DNA of 64,000 nt, taken from assembly GCF_030362855.1 (NCBI RefSeq), contig NZ_JAUCBP010000001.1, positions 255,613 through 319,612 of the forward strand, written 5' to 3'. The first letter of the stretch is position 1. Every line of letters starts with the position of its first letter. Source of the DNA: Neoalteromonas arenosi (GTDB taxonomy: Bacteria; Pseudomonadota; Gammaproteobacteria; Enterobacterales; Alteromonadaceae). The notes below the pieces were generated by a model. It made no database searches and was not told the origin of the DNA. It worked only from the letters and a program-made list of their open reading frames with translations. This document shows positions 37,308-47,466 of this stretch, piece by piece. Position numbers and translations under genes: made by a program.

Positions 37308-39325
37308 TCGTTTGAACCGCCAAGCATAGAGCGTAGGTTTGCGATCCCAACTTCGCTCGTCTTTTGTTTCTCTTCCGCTGATTTTTGTTTTTTCTTAAAC
37401 TCCCACTCCAAATCATCTTGCGGAAGTTCATACAAAAAACGGCTTGGGTCCGGGGTAATCAGTTCACCAAATTGACGCCGCTCGCGAGACATACTAAATA
37501 CCAGTGTTTGCTGGGCACGAGTAATCCCCACATAGGCCAGTCGGCGCTCTTCTTCAATATTGTCTTCATCGATACTCGATTGATGTGGTAATAGCCCTTC
37601 TTCCATACCGACCATAAACACATGAGGGAACTCTAGGCCTTTCGAGGCGTGTAAGGTCATTAACTGCACTTGGTCAGCCTCGCCTTCTTCTTCACCCCGC
37701 TCCATCATGTCGCGCAGAATAAAACGATTTACCGCCTCGACCAACGTCATAGGCACATCCAATTGTGAACCGTTGAGCATATCCTTCAGCCACCCATACA
37801 ACGTGGATATATTCGCCATTGCCATTTCTGCGGCTTTGGGGCTGGGGCTATGTTCATAGAGCCACTCTTCGTATCCCATGGATTTGATCATTTCGCCGAC
37901 AACGGCCGGGGTATCCCCGCGAGCGGCATTGTCGGCCAGTGTTACCAACCACTTAGCAAACGACTCAACCGCATTGCGACTGGAGCCCGTGAGGTTGGCT
38001 AAAAGAGCGTCTTCGCAGCAAGCCGCAAATAGCGAAAGGTTGTTTTGATTGGCAAAATTGCCTACTTTCTCCAAAGTTGCACGACCGATACCGCGATTAG
38101 GCACGTTAACTATGCGCAAAAAGGCATTGTCATCATCTTGATTCACCAACAAGCGCAGGTAGGCCATCATGTCTTTAATTTCTGCGCGCCCGAAAAACGA
38201 CATACCACCACTGATCTTGTAAGGTATCTTGTTGTTCATTAATAGCTTTTCAAACACCCGTGACTGGTGATTGCCGCGGTATAAAATGGCGTAGTCTTTA
38301 AAGTTAGTGCCCTGCATAAACTTGTGCGCCATAAGCTCAGCGACAACGCGCTCGGCCTCGTGCTCTTCGCTTTTTGCAATAATGACGCGCAATATCTCAC
38401 CATAACCCAACTCAGAGAAAAGCTTCTTCTCAAACTCATGGGGGTTGTTTTGGATCAAAATGTTAGCGCTGTGCAGGATACGCCCAGAAGAGCGGTAGTT
38501 TTGCTCGAGCTTGATCACTTTTAAATTGGGAAAATGCTCTTTTAGCAAAACCAAGTTTTGTGGCCTGGCTCCACGCCATGAATAAATCGATTGGTCATCA
38601 TCGCCAACTACAGTAAAGCGTGCGCGGTCGCCTACTAATAGCCGCACTAACTCGTACTGGCTGGTATTGGTATCTTGATATTCGTCGACTAATAAATAGC
38701 GCAATTTGATTTGCCATTTTTGCCTAACGTCTGCGTTGCTGCGCAGCAGTAACGTCGGCAACAGGATAAGATCATCAAAATCCAGTGCGTTATAAGCGCG
38801 TAAATGATTTTGATACTCTTGATAATACTTGGCAAACTGCGCTTCGGCCGGTGACCTTGCTTGCTTCGCCAAGGCCTCGGGTAACAGTAAATCATTCTTC
38901 CAATTAGAAATGCAGGTTTGCAGAAGCTTTAATTGATCTTTATCGCCATCGATTTCCGCCGCTGTGAGATCTTTTAACAGTGCCATACTGTCTTTATCGT
39001 CAAACAGCGAAAAACCCGCTTTTAAGCCCAGTTGAGTGACGTGGCGTTTAATAATGTTTAAACCCAACGTGTGAAAGGTAGAGACCATTAAGCCTCGCGC
39101 TTCTTTTTTACCCAGGGTTTGCGCCACCCGCTCTTTCATCTCTCGCGCTGCTTTATTGGTAAAGGTAACCGCTGCGATATGTCGCGCTGGCACATCACAA
39201 TTACGCACCAAATGCGCAATTTTGTTGGTAATTACGCGCGTTTTACCACTACCCGCACCGGCTAACACTAAGCACGGTCCAGAAATATATGTAACAGCAG
39301 ATTGTTGAGCGGGGTTGAGCTGCAT
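37304..39325 (-). CDS. rep: ATP-dependent DNA helicase Rep
   Basis: A 673-residue superfamily 1A 3'-5' helicase, the same length as E. coli Rep and nearly colinear with it. Walker A is GAGSGKT at residues 22-28, followed by motif Ia [10 protein letters not shown], the Walker B-like [16 protein letters not shown], the LEQNYRS motif IV, and a C-terminal [17 protein letters not shown] and [13 protein letters not shown]. Rep removes proteins ahead of replication forks and works with the replicative helicase. It is a single core gene, converging on the GGDEF-EAL gene with a four-base overlap of the stops. Confidence 0.97.
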   Translation of the reverse strand: MQLNPAQQSAVTYISGPCLVLAGAGSGKTRVITNKIAHLVRNCDVPARHIAAVTFTNKAAREMKERVAQTLGKKEARGLMVSTFHTLGLNIIKRHVTQLGLKAGFSLFDDKDSMALLKDLTAAEIDGDKDQLKLLQTCISNWKNDLLLPEALAKQARSPAEAQFAKYYQEYQNHLRAYNALDFDDLILLPTLLLRSNADVRQKWQIKLRYLLVDEYQDTNTSQYELVRLLVGDRARFTVVGDDDQSIYSWRGARPQNLVLLKEHFPNLKVIKLEQNYRSSGRILHSANILIQNNPHEFEKKLFSELGYGEILRVIIAKSEEHEAERVVAELMAHKFMQGTNFKDYAILYRGNHQSRVFEKLLMNNKIPYKISGGMSFFGRAEIKDMMAYLRLLVNQDDDNAFLRIVNVPNRGIGRATLEKVGNFANQNNLSLFAACCEDALLANLTGSSRNAVESFAKWLVTLADNAARGDTPAVVGEMIKSMGYEEWLYEHSPSPKAAEMAMANISTLYGWLKDMLNGSQLDVPMTLVEAVNRFILRDMMERGEEEGEADQVQLMTLHASKGLEFPHVFMVGMEEGLLPHQSSIDEDNIEEERRLAYVGITRAQQTLVFSMSRERRQFGELITPDPSRFLYELPQDDLEWEFKKKQKSAEEKQKTSEVGIANLRSMLGGSND

Positions 39326-39460
39326 CGAATAAGGTAAATCTAAGAATTAAGCGGCGCATAGTTTACAACAAATCTGCGCCTGTAGTGATAAGAAAGATTG
39401 CAACTGCGCATAGCTAGCTTAAACTAACTAGTCATTGAAAACACAAATAAGGCTAATGCC

Positions 39461-39715
39461 ATGTTGGACCCCAAAAAGCTTGAAGAAATCGCCAAACAAA
39501 TCTCTGATGCCGTGCCTCCAGGGGTTAAAAATATGGCAGAAGAAGCTGAGAGTAAAATCAAGCAAGTTCTACAAAGTCAGCTATCTAAACTCGACCTCGT
39601 TACCCGGGAAGAATTTGACGTCCAAACACAAGTGCTGATCCGCACGCGTGAAAAACTTGAAGCACTAGAAGCACGACTCGCGGCACTGGAGACACCAGAC
39701 AACAAAGACGCATAA
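39461..39715 (+). CDS. ubiK: UbiK family ubiquinone biosynthesis accessory factor
   Basis: An 84-residue protein of the YqiC/BMFP family, all helix, with the family start MLDPKKLEEIAKQISDAVP and a C-terminal coiled coil (REKLEALEARLAALE) that forms the trimer. UbiK helps the Ubi enzyme complex that builds ubiquinone in the presence of oxygen. The ubiC-ubiA pair is at the other end of the window, not in the same operon. The gene is divergent from rep and followed by a clear hairpin terminator. Confidence 0.92.
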   Translation: MLDPKKLEEIAKQISDAVPPGVKNMAEEAESKIKQVLQSQLSKLDLVTREEFDVQTQVLIRTREKLEALEARLAALETPDNKDA

Positions 39716-39740
39716 GTGTGTAAGCGCACACTTACTTTTT
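39714..39740 (+). terminator. Intrinsic terminator of ubiK, overlapping the end of the SDR gene
   Basis: AAGTGTG / CACACTT form a 7-bp stem with a 6-base loop, followed by ACTTTTT. Its end overlaps the stop of the convergent SDR gene, so it probably separates the two transcripts. Confidence 0.7.
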
Positions 39741-40482
39741 ACTGTGCGGTGTAACCACCATCCACGGCATACAAACTGCCAGTAATAAACTGCGCCTCAT
39801 CACTGAGTAAAAATCCTGTCAGAGCCGCTACATCACGTGGCTGCCCCAACTTACCCAAGGGTTGCGCGGCCGCTTCTTCTGCAACAACATCCGCTTTGTT
39901 GTCGCCGCTTTTAGCCACGTAGTTATCAATAGCCTTATGAAATAAAGGGGTTTCGATAGTGCCCGGGCATACAGCGTTCGAGCGAATATTGTATGCGGCA
40001 TAATCCAGGGCTGTTGTTTTGGCAATAGACCCAAGCGCGGCTTTAGATAGGCCATAGGCAAATGAATGGGTTTTGCCCACTGTGGTTTGATCGGAGCCCA
40101 TGACGACTATGGCGCCGTTTTTTTGTTTTTTCATCTGCGGCAACACTGCTTTTATTGCTGCGTAGGCGCCTTTAACGTTAAGCGCGAGCACTTGATCTAA
40201 AAGTGCTTCACTGGTCTCCTCAATGGTCGCCGATACATGCATTCCCGCATTACACACGAGACGGTCGATACGCCCGTAGCGCTGGACGCACTCTTGGATA
40301 ACATGGCTCACACGCTCGACATTGCTTACATCACATTCCATCCAGATAGCACCGGTAACTGATTCAGTAAAATCAGCGAGATCCAAATTGATAACAAACG
40401 CTCCACTTTTTACTTGTTGCTGCGCGATGGCTAGGCCAATTCCCATACTACCGCCAGTAATAATCGTTACAGGTTGCCCCAC
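39739..40482 (-). CDS. Short-chain dehydrogenase/reductase
   Basis: A 247-residue NAD(P)-dependent oxidoreductase. I choose GTG 40482, which has a GGAG ribosome site 8 bases before it; the longer frame to 40614 would run into the porin gene. The classical SDR motifs are present: TGGSMGIG (~9-16), VCNAG, the catalytic Ser in VVMGSD, and YGLSK with Tyr and Lys of the active site, then PGTIETPLF. An acidic residue after the second strand (NLDLAD) favours NAD+. It lies 19 bases after the porin gene, so they form an operon. The likely substrate is a sugar or sugar alcohol entering through the porin, but it cannot be named. Confidence 0.9.
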   Translation of the reverse strand: MGQPVTIITGGSMGIGLAIAQQQVKSGAFVINLDLADFTESVTGAIWMECDVSNVERVSHVIQECVQRYGRIDRLVCNAGMHVSATIEETSEALLDQVLALNVKGAYAAIKAVLPQMKKQKNGAIVVMGSDQTTVGKTHSFAYGLSKAALGSIAKTTALDYAAYNIRSNAVCPGTIETPLFHKAIDNYVAKSGDNKADVVAEEAAAQPLGKLGQPRDVAALTGFLLSDEAQFITGSLYAVDGGYTAQ

Positions 40483-40501
40483 GCGTATTCTCCAATTCAG
40501 T

Positions 40502-41623
40502 TTAAAGTAGTTCGTATGCCAGCGATAGGCGCAATCCAACAACCATCGCATCGCGATAAGTAGCACTTGGATTAACGATGTATTGTACATTAGGTTGTAG
40601 CACGATGTTGCCATCGAGCATGTATTGATACGTCAACTCGATATTCGTTTCATGCGACTTGCTCACATCGGGATCCATTGCAGCGGCGACCGTTTCGCCG
40701 TTGCGCAAATAGGCAATTGCAATGCCAATAGTGTCATCTGGCCGAGCAGGCAAAAGGCCTTGATGCGTAACGCCAGCGGCAAAAAAACGGTCGAACAGAT
40801 TAAAATTCGAATCGGCAAACCCTAGGCGGTAAAACGCATGAGTTTGCGGCGTGAAAATACTGGACTCGTAGCGCAGGTACAGCCCCAAATTACCGCTATC
40901 AGGCTCAGTCTCTGCCGTGTTCGCAAGTGTCAGTGGCTGACTTTTTGAGTATTGCCATGCGCCTAGTAATAATTTGCTATCTCGCTGAGAGAACTCGTAT
41001 TCGAAAATACTGAAATAACCAGATCCTGAATTGATTTCGATATTAGGTGCATTGTTTGAAGTCTCTGCACCCGGCACGCCATCCATTACTGCTACGCGTA
41101 CCAAATGATTTTCATTCCAAGCCCACTGACCTCTAACGGCGAAGCTGTAAAATGGATAAATAGAAGGCCCATTTTCTCCTGTGAGGGCTAACTCACTGCC
41201 GATACCGTGAGCACTATTGATAAACAGTCCAGCACTATCTAATACATCGAACTCACTGTTGATGTCATACAACCCAAGCTTAAGCGAACCCTGTATCCCA
41301 GCTAACTCTAATGTAGCTGTCGCCAACTTGGTAAAATGTCCGCCACCTTCCAAATTTGACACCACTTGGATATCACCAACAATGGCTTCAGAAAGCCCTT
41401 TACCATTGGTGTAAAAGCCACTCATATCGGCATTTAATATCCAGTCATCGTTCAATTCAAAGCTGTGGTTGATGTTGATTTCGAAGAGATCTAAATAGGT
41501 GTCACCGGTACGTATGCCACCTTGTGTGTTATGAAAATAGTCGCCGGTGTAGGCGAGTTCTACTTGTGTTGCTTGAGCACCTACACACAACAATACCGAA
41601 CTAGCTACTAATAAGGAGCGCAT
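40502..41623 (-). CDS. OprB-family carbohydrate-selective porin
   Basis: An outer-membrane porin of ~373 residues with a signal peptide (MRSLLVASSVLLCVGAQA). I start it at ATG 41623; an in-frame TTG at 41635 with an AAGG four to six bases before it is also possible. The body is alternating, beta-barrel-like, and carries OprB features: the early N-T-Q-G-G repeat-like TGDYFHNTQGGIRTGD, GSLKLGLYDINSEFDVLDSAGLFINSAHG, and a C-terminal aromatic/hydrophobic end (LAYELL). Length and pattern fit OprB, which passes glucose and other sugars. It is first in an operon with the SDR gene. Confidence 0.85.
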   Translation of the reverse strand: MRSLLVASSVLLCVGAQATQVELAYTGDYFHNTQGGIRTGDTYLDLFEININHSFELNDDWILNADMSGFYTNGKGLSEAIVGDIQVVSNLEGGGHFTKLATATLELAGIQGSLKLGLYDINSEFDVLDSAGLFINSAHGIGSELALTGENGPSIYPFYSFAVRGQWAWNENHLVRVAVMDGVPGAETSNNAPNIEINSGSGYFSIFEYEFSQRDSKLLLGAWQYSKSQPLTLANTAETEPDSGNLGLYLRYESSIFTPQTHAFYRLGFADSNFNLFDRFFAAGVTHQGLLPARPDDTIGIAIAYLRNGETVAAAMDPDVSKSHETNIELTYQYMLDGNIVLQPNVQYIVNPSATYRDAMVVGLRLSLAYELL

Positions 41624-41842
41624 AATAAAAATCAAAGTAAGCCTTCATTTAAGTCAATACAACAGCAAGGATATACTGCCGCCGTGCGAACCGCAGCTAA
41701 AATTACTATCCAGTTACGACCTTCATCAGGTTAGTTTTTGCGTTGGCTTGGTTTCTGTCCCTTCTGCTTTAACTACTGCAAAGAGACATGTACTGATAGA
41801 AATGGGCAGCTGACTACGCAGTAGCCAGCCGCCAGAGAATGG

Positions 41843-44278
41843 TTAAAAAGACTGGTTTTGGTTGACCGCATTTTTCGTATTTTGTCTTGGCGTTTGCCAC
41901 ACAAAATCGCTGTATTGCTGGCCAAATCCAATTAGCTGTAGTGAGTAGTTTCGGCGAGTAGAACTATCTTCGGCTACCCCTATATCATCTGAAGTGAGTC
42001 CTGCGGCCGGTCCATTTGTCGCGGTAAAAGTCCCTTCATAACTGATGAACATGACTACAACCCCAGTGTCATCGACCAGAGCTAATCCGTCAGGGCCACC
42101 ATTTTGAAGTCCTGCGAAATTGAATGCCTGAGTACCGTAGCCGTTTTGTTGATTGGCAATGGTGCCTGACAGGTTAACCGTTTGATATAGCTGTCCGTTG
42201 CCGCCATTGTAGGCCACTAAACTCCAACCGTTCAGGTCGGTACCTGCCTGTCCCGCTATTTCAACAAACTCATTTTTGTCACCACCTTTGTTGTCGTAGT
42301 GGAATTCATTGATCCACGGCGTAATCACAACCGGCGCAACTACAATAACGTCTGCACTTGCTGTATCGCTGGCGCCTTGATCATCAGTAACGGTTAACGT
42401 TACGGTATAGCTTCCGCTAGTAGCATAGCTATGTGATGGTGCCATCACGCTTGCGATAGAGCCGTCGCCGAAGGTCCAAGCATAACTGACAATTGCACCG
42501 TCGGAGTCACTACTTTGACTTGCGTCAAATGTGCAGGTTAACGCATCACAGGCGCTGATAAATGCCGCCACAGGTGCTTCGTTGACTGGACCGCCTATAA
42601 AACTTTGCCCGCTATTGATTTGACCTGGTGAAGATTGGCTAGGTGCTACCCAATAGAACTCTGAATACCGCGAACCGGCGCCACTCAGTTGTAATGAATA
42701 CCCTACAGGCGTCGATGATGTTTCACTAACGCCAATGTCGGTGGATTGCAAGCCAGCGGCAGGGCCATCCGTCGCAATAAGCGAGCCTTCATAACTGATA
42801 AACTGGATCACATTCCCAGCGTTGTCAATCAACGCTAAGCCATCAGGCGAGCCGTTTTGTAGGCCTGAGGCAGCAAAACTAAGCGTACCCATTCCGTTCG
42901 CTTGGTTGGCCAATGTTCCCGATAGCGCTATTGTTTTGTAAGCGGTGCCGCCATTACCGTTGTATGCGACAATACTATAACCGTCTAACACAGTACCTTG
43001 AGTACCTGCGATTTCAATAAACTCGCCAGTGTCCGTGCCGTCATTGTCATAATGGATTTCGTTTATCCAAGCAGCCGCTTCAGAGGGCGTTCCACCCCCA
43101 CTGATAATGCCAGAAACTTCATTACTGAATGCCGATTGATTGTTACTGCTATCAATCGCAGAAACCACATAGAAGTATGTAGTGTCAGGACTGACATTGG
43201 TATCCGTATAACTTGTAGTTGTTATGATGCCAGCATTGATACGGCTATAACCAGATCCAGCAACAGTACTGCGGTATACATGATAGCCGGCTAAATCAGG
43301 CTCAATGTTACTGTCCCAACCAAGCGCTATGGTCGAGTCATTGCTAACAGCGGCTAGGTTAGTAGGCGCATTTGGCGGCGTCGTATCGCCACCACCGCCA
43401 GAGCAGATGTTTTCAAATATACAGCTGGCAAATTCTGGGTGATCAATAAATGGGTTGCGATTGCCCTGGTGTGAAAACACCGCTTCATTGTGGCGACGCT
43501 CAAAATCATCAACTGGGTCATTATTGTGCCAGTTGATCAGCACTGAGAGCAGCCCCATGTAGGCCACGTCAATATTAGCGCCCGTATTTGATGCTGCAAT
43601 TAGCGTGCGGTCATCAGTTAAGATTAAGTCGGGCTCTTGGACACCGGTGACATTGTGCGTTCCGCCTTCGTAACGGACAGCCATGTACATCATGGCTCTG
43701 GCGACATCACCTTTACGTGCATCCCAGGTCTCCCAGCTACCATCAGAAAATGAGCCTGCGGTAAAGTTAGAGTCGGCGTTACTGCCACCACGCCCGTTAT
43801 TTAAAATGGTTATTTTTTCGATACAAGCAACATCGCACTCGGCATACGGCTTATTGCTCCGCGAAGAATTATAACCACTGTCGGCGATAAATAAGTGATG
43901 CGCATCAGTATAGGGGTAATTGCTGCTTCCATCAGATGGGAAACCATAGGATTTTGGCCAACTGTGCTCTCGATTATAAAAAGAGTTTCCGCCACCGACT
44001 TTGGCGTAAGTTTCATTCTTATAAATAGTGATTACATTATTGGGGTTATCTGGGTCTTCATCAGCAGCTTCTAGAATGTCCCACGTGTCTGTAGAAGAAG
44101 ACGTATAGGGAAAGCGCTGGTGGTCGTCAATGATCTCATGTAGCGAGCTTCTGAGAGTTGTCGCGTTCGTTTGGTCGACTGTGTCGTAGTATCCCGGCGG
44201 AGGCGCTGCAAAAACAGACGAACACAGAAAAATAGTTGGCAGCATAAGCCAACGATGCTTATAGGGTTTGTATTGCAT
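41843..44278 (-). CDS. Secreted endonuclease I with FN3, PKD and two lamin-tail domains
   Basis: An 811-residue exported DNase. The signal peptide covers residues 1-24 (...SSVFA). The endonuclease I domain (~25-290) shows REHSWPKS, the metal site TDAHHLF, WDARKGDVARAMMYMAVR and the GNRNPFIDHPE motif. A fibronectin III domain follows (~300-390, PPNAPTNLAAVS...LAGYHVYRS), then lamin-tail domain 1 (~400-555, WINEIHYDNDGTDTGEFIEI), a PKD domain (~565-650, YAWTFGDGS) and lamin-tail domain 2 (~653-805, WINEFHYDNKGGDKNEFVEI). The two lamin-tail copies are clear duplicates. It probably degrades extracellular DNA for nutrition or biofilm turnover; the extra domains may hold it to DNA or surfaces. Single gene. 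Confidence 0.9.
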   Translation of the reverse strand: MQYKPYKHRWLMLPTIFLCSSVFAAPPPGYYDTVDQTNATTLRSSLHEIIDDHQRFPYTSSSTDTWDILEAADEDPDNPNNVITIYKNETYAKVGGGNSFYNREHSWPKSYGFPSDGSSNYPYTDAHHLFIADSGYNSSRSNKPYAECDVACIEKITILNNGRGGSNADSNFTAGSFSDGSWETWDARKGDVARAMMYMAVRYEGGTHNVTGVQEPDLILTDDRTLIAASNTGANIDVAYMGLLSVLINWHNNDPVDDFERRHNEAVFSHQGNRNPFIDHPEFASCIFENICSGGGGDTTPPNAPTNLAAVSNDSTIALGWDSNIEPDLAGYHVYRSTVAGSGYSRINAGIITTTSYTDTNVSPDTTYFYVVSAIDSSNNQSAFSNEVSGIISGGGTPSEAAAWINEIHYDNDGTDTGEFIEIAGTQGTVLDGYSIVAYNGNGGTAYKTIALSGTLANQANGMGTLSFAASGLQNGSPDGLALIDNAGNVIQFISYEGSLIATDGPAAGLQSTDIGVSETSSTPVGYSLQLSGAGSRYSEFYWVAPSQSSPGQINSGQSFIGGPVNEAPVAAFISACDALTCTFDASQSSDSDGAIVSYAWTFGDGSIASVMAPSHSYATSGSYTVTLTVTDDQGASDTASADVIVVAPVVITPWINEFHYDNKGGDKNEFVEIAGQAGTDLNGWSLVAYNGGNGQLYQTVNLSGTIANQQNGYGTQAFNFAGLQNGGPDGLALVDDTGVVVMFISYEGTFTATNGPAAGLTSDDIGVAEDSSTRRNYSLQLIGFGQQYSDFVWQTPRQNTKNAVNQNQSF

Positions 44279-44542
44279 GGTGATGCTCTTTTTATTGTTA
44301 TTCTGCTTCCATGCGCTCGGTGTGAAATCCGTCGCAAATTTATTCTATGCCAAAAACCGCTCTATTTTGTGACTTTTTTATGAAATTGACACAGCGGCAA
44401 AAAATGAGGCAGTTACAAGTAGGTATGAAACTAACGTTATTACAAACCCACAATCATGCGTAACATGGATAGGATCAATATCGGCCTATTCGATAGGCTA
44501 TACTGAATAGTTCTGGAATTACTATGAATCTATAACGCGTAT

Positions 44543-45346
44543 ATGTATTACAGGATATCCCTTTTTTTCTTTTTATTTGCTCTAAGTATATCAATTTACG
44601 GCCAGACCAGTGGCGATGCAGAACAAGTAAATCCGGAGGTTTTAAAACAGCCTGATGTGCAACCTACGTTTACGGTTGCAATAAATCACTTTCCACCATA
44701 CTCAATTCTAAATGAGGGGAGCCCACCTTCTGGAACAAACGTCGATGCAATCAAAATCATTGCCGAAAAGCTGCAAATGCAGGTCGATTATATAGAGTGT
44801 CCATTTGCACGCTGTGTTGTTTTACTTAAAAGAGGGATAGCAGATGTTTTCATTGGATTGTCATATGACGAAGAAAGAGCAGAGTTTCTACATTACGTAG
44901 AACCGTATATTGCGACAGGCAGCGTCCAAGGATTTTACGTTAGAAAGGATTCGGGAATAACAATTGGCCAATTTACCGACCTTGAGGGTTTAGTTGTAGG
45001 TATGATCCGCCACAGCTTGTATTTTGCTCAATTTGATCAGTCTACTTCGGTTACTAAATTTGAAGCGAATTCGCATTCACAGCTCATCGACCTGTTGCTT
45101 TACAAACGGATTGATACATTTATTGGTTCTGAAGATAGGTTACGCTACTTGCTGCAGAAAGAAGGTTTGTCGGACCGGATTATACAACAAAAATTCTCCA
45201 TAGCTGATGACAGGAAAGTCTATCTAGTCCTGTCAAAGCGATCGAAACACACCGGCTCGTTGGAATTAATTAGTGACGCGTTAGCTTACGCTATAAGTAA
45301 AAATATATTTAAAATACCTGTAAATGCAGACCACAGTGACGGTTAG
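44543..45346 (+). CDS. Periplasmic solute-binding protein (family 3 type)
   Basis: A 267-residue exported protein with a signal peptide (MYYRISLFFFLFALSISIYG) and an SBP_bac_3 fold: the first lobe starts FTVAINHFPPYSILNEGSPPSGTNVDAIKIIAEKL, with a ADVFIGLSYDEERAEFL hinge segment typical of polar amino-acid binding proteins. No ABC permease or ATPase gene is near, so it may be a receptor-like partner of a transporter or signalling protein elsewhere. Sequence is more A/T-rich than the core genes, and it borders the accessory region. Confidence 0.8.
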   Translation: MYYRISLFFFLFALSISIYGQTSGDAEQVNPEVLKQPDVQPTFTVAINHFPPYSILNEGSPPSGTNVDAIKIIAEKLQMQVDYIECPFARCVVLLKRGIADVFIGLSYDEERAEFLHYVEPYIATGSVQGFYVRKDSGITIGQFTDLEGLVVGMIRHSLYFAQFDQSTSVTKFEANSHSQLIDLLLYKRIDTFIGSEDRLRYLLQKEGLSDRIIQQKFSIADDRKVYLVLSKRSKHTGSLELISDALAYAISKNIFKIPVNADHSDG

Positions 45347-45430
45347 CAGAGTCCGTGTCGTCTGCATCTGTGTTACACGCTAGGCAAGCAGTTTAAGGTT
45401 GGCCACCTCTGGCTTTAAAAAACGCACCAA

Positions 45431-46207
45431 TTAGAATCTAAAGGTGCCTAACAAAGTTGCTGAGCCTAACACTGACTCGTCCACATCCATACCCAATCCA
45501 AATTGGATGGATGCATGTTCATTGAACCAATAATCAGTACCAATTTCGGCAATAGTTGTGGAGTCACCACTGAAGTTATCTTGATTGATGATATCGAGGG
45601 AAATACTCCAGTTTTTGCGCATGTAGTAATTCGCAGAAATCTCAAGAGCATCGTCATCATCGCCAGCGATAGCTCTAAAGACAATATCCCAACCAGGGTT
45701 AAAATTTTGAGCCCCCCTGTCAAAGCTCACATAACGAGCAAACACAGTGCCGGAATATTCATCACTGTTATTAAAATCATCATCTATAAACAATGCGCTT
45801 ATCCCGGCACCAACCTCCCAATGTTCGGACACAAAATGCCCCGTTTCAAGCGAGAGACCATGAACATCCTCAAAATCATCTCCAAAGTATTGGTAATTAG
45901 CTCGAATATTCCAGTCATTGTCTAAGAACCATTCACCGCCAAGGCTATAAAAATCGAGATCAGCAATGCCAAAATATGATGCATTAACATTATCTGTGCG
46001 TTGCATGTAAGGGCTAATGCGATACGCTTGATCGTCTATAGATACAGGCTGTAAATAATATCGATAATTAACCCCGATGAACTGATCATTGGCGGAGCGT
46101 ATATCGGAAAATCCCATGGAAAACTCGTGATTGATAGTCTCATCCGCATACGCTGAAAAATTAAATGCAAGAAGTGAAAGTGATAGCAACGAAGTGTATT
46201 TCAACAA
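45431..46207 (-). CDS. Putative outer-membrane beta-barrel protein
   Basis: A 258-residue protein with a signal peptide (MLKYTSLLSLSLLAFNFSAYA). The mature part is a run of alternating polar/hydrophobic strands with many Asp/Asn turn residues (for example IFRAIAGDDDDALEISANYYMRKNWSISLDI), ending in LLGTFRF with a C-terminal Phe, the signal for BAM-mediated insertion. It resembles small 8- to 12-strand porin-like proteins, but I do not recognise a named family. No partner genes. Substrate unknown. Confidence 0.7.
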   Translation of the reverse strand: MLKYTSLLSLSLLAFNFSAYADETINHEFSMGFSDIRSANDQFIGVNYRYYLQPVSIDDQAYRISPYMQRTDNVNASYFGIADLDFYSLGGEWFLDNDWNIRANYQYFGDDFEDVHGLSLETGHFVSEHWEVGAGISALFIDDDFNNSDEYSGTVFARYVSFDRGAQNFNPGWDIVFRAIAGDDDDALEISANYYMRKNWSISLDIINQDNFSGDSTTIAEIGTDYWFNEHASIQFGLGMDVDESVLGSATLLGTFRF

Positions 46208-46380
46208 TAGTCCCTTATTAGTTGTGATTGAATATGAACTAAGCCTAACGTTGTAATTACAACCCTACATAGGCTTCTCTAACAATAGAGCGGATTGTAC
46301 TGATAAAAGTTCAAAAATGCTTTAAATCTCTTATATTTATCCACTTATCGCTAACTTTTTGAGCGACTTGGACAATAATC

Positions 46381-46430
46381 AGTCGTTTGATTTTGAGCAA
46401 TATTCGAGGCAAAGAATGATCAAAGTGTTC
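46381..46430. repeat. Accessory-region repeat, copy A (partial)
   Basis: GATTTTGAGCAATATTCGAGG and GAATGATCAAAGTGTT here match copy E (51920-51965) almost base for base over ~47 bases. It is the leftmost copy seen. The surrounding gap (46208-46669) holds only this and a small palindrome, GTTGTAATTACAAC, near 46247. Confidence 0.6.
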
Positions 46431-46669
46431 TGATACCTATCGCTGGAGGAACTGCTATCAGGAACGGTCCGCCTCTTTAAAACGGGTTCTTATGTTCACA
46501 TCACTTTTATTCAACAACTCTATGTGTTTTGAATATTCCGTAAATGCAACCCACTGGACGGATTATCACTATAATAGCAGTGGTGTATTGATTACGAATA
46601 GGAAACCGAGGGAAGCTGGTGAATAATATAGATTGCTTTATTGAACTTACAAAACCCCTTCGAGTTGGT

Positions 46670-46969
46670 ATGAAACAATGTACGTCGTGGGCACTATCTT
46701 TTTTACTGCCATTTATTGTATTTAGCACTGCATTGGCATCGCCTACAGAAAATGAATTTGAGTCTTGCAAAAAGTTAGCCGTCAAAATACTGGAAGCCTG
46801 TTTAGAATACAATGAGGAGGAGTGTTGGGTTAAATCCAAAGCAGACTATGAATCATGCCGCTTAAGCGTGTTAGAAATGCACTCTTCGGAACAGCGTAAA
46901 CAAAGAGGCAAAGCAGAGGCGGAAGAAATGGAAAGACGACGCAAAGAAACTAAGGAAGACGGGCAATAA
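46670..46969 (+). CDS. Small secreted Cys-containing protein of unknown function
   Basis: About 99 residues from ATG 46670 (MKQCTSWALSFL), giving a normal signal peptide that ends after ALAS; an in-frame GTG at 46619 would bury it. The mature part is short, has several Cys (ESCKKL, ILEACLEY, ECWVKS, ESCRLS) and ends in a highly charged, helical tail (AEAEEMERRRKETKED). The Cys pattern may form two disulfides in a helical hairpin. I do not recognise a family. It sits in the accessory region, on the strand opposite to most neighbours. Confidence 0.55.
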   Translation: MKQCTSWALSFLLPFIVFSTALASPTENEFESCKKLAVKILEACLEYNEEECWVKSKADYESCRLSVLEMHSSEQRKQRGKAEAEEMERRRKETKEDGQ

Positions 46970-47135
46970 ATATTTAATGAGCCAACTACCACTTATCGTA
47001 ATAAAGTTGCCCCGGCTCAGAGGAAAACAACTGCGTAGGTTGTAAACAAAGCTAAAGCCGTAAATGTCGTTCTCTGCTGTGTGGATATTGGAATACGCAG
47101 CAACATTGTTACAGCTTGATGTTTATCAATGACAT

Positions 47136-47318
47136 TTACCACACTTTCTTTTTGTCTCCGTACCGAGTTATCCAACCCATCACATAAGCAAAAAGAAAAA
47201 TAGCTGGCGTAAGTAAGGCATGAGGCTCAATAAAAATCCAGCTAATAAAACCAAGCAACACCACTGTGATATCGGCCAATATAACAGGTGAAAACGCGCA
47301 ATCTGCGTAAATGACAAA
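47136..47318 (-). pseudogene. Possible remnant of a small membrane-protein gene
   Basis: On the minus strand an open frame gives about 60 residues with two hydrophobic helices (VVLLGFISWIF and TPAIFLFAYVMGW) and a basic end (RYGDKKKVW). There is no good start codon: a stop lies directly in front and no ATG precedes the first helix. It reads like the C-terminal part of a membrane protein and explains a stretch otherwise without a gene (46970-47466). Confidence 0.3.
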
Positions 47319-47374
47319 CTATCTTAAAATTGGAAATTCAAAAATAGGAAGTACGAAGTTGCGACGGTCCACTC

Positions 47375-47435
47375 CACATTCGCAGCTGAAGAATGGCCTT
47401 GTCTGGCAATGAAAGACAATAAGCGGTCGCTAGAT
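47375..47435. repeat. Accessory-region repeat, copy B (partial)
   Basis: CAGCTGAAGAATGGCCTTG and TCTGGCAATGAAAGACAA match the core of copies C and F. It lies directly downstream (3' side) of the minus-strand gene at 47467-48000. Confidence 0.6.
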
Positions 47436-47466
47436 ATAATCAGGGGCAAAAACAATTGAATTTGGA

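Noticed and set aside
39461-41635. Longer N-terminal extensions of the SDR (to 40614)
   Set aside because: The extension runs 113 bases into the porin gene in another frame and is not SDR-like. GTG 40482 has a good ribosome site.
41690-41760. Possible riboswitch in the porin leader (minus-strand ACCTGATGAAGG and CTGGATAG resemble pieces of a TPP element)
   Set aside because: The conserved CTGAGA and GCG-AGGGA parts and the expected pairing are missing, and a porin-SDR operon is not a usual target.
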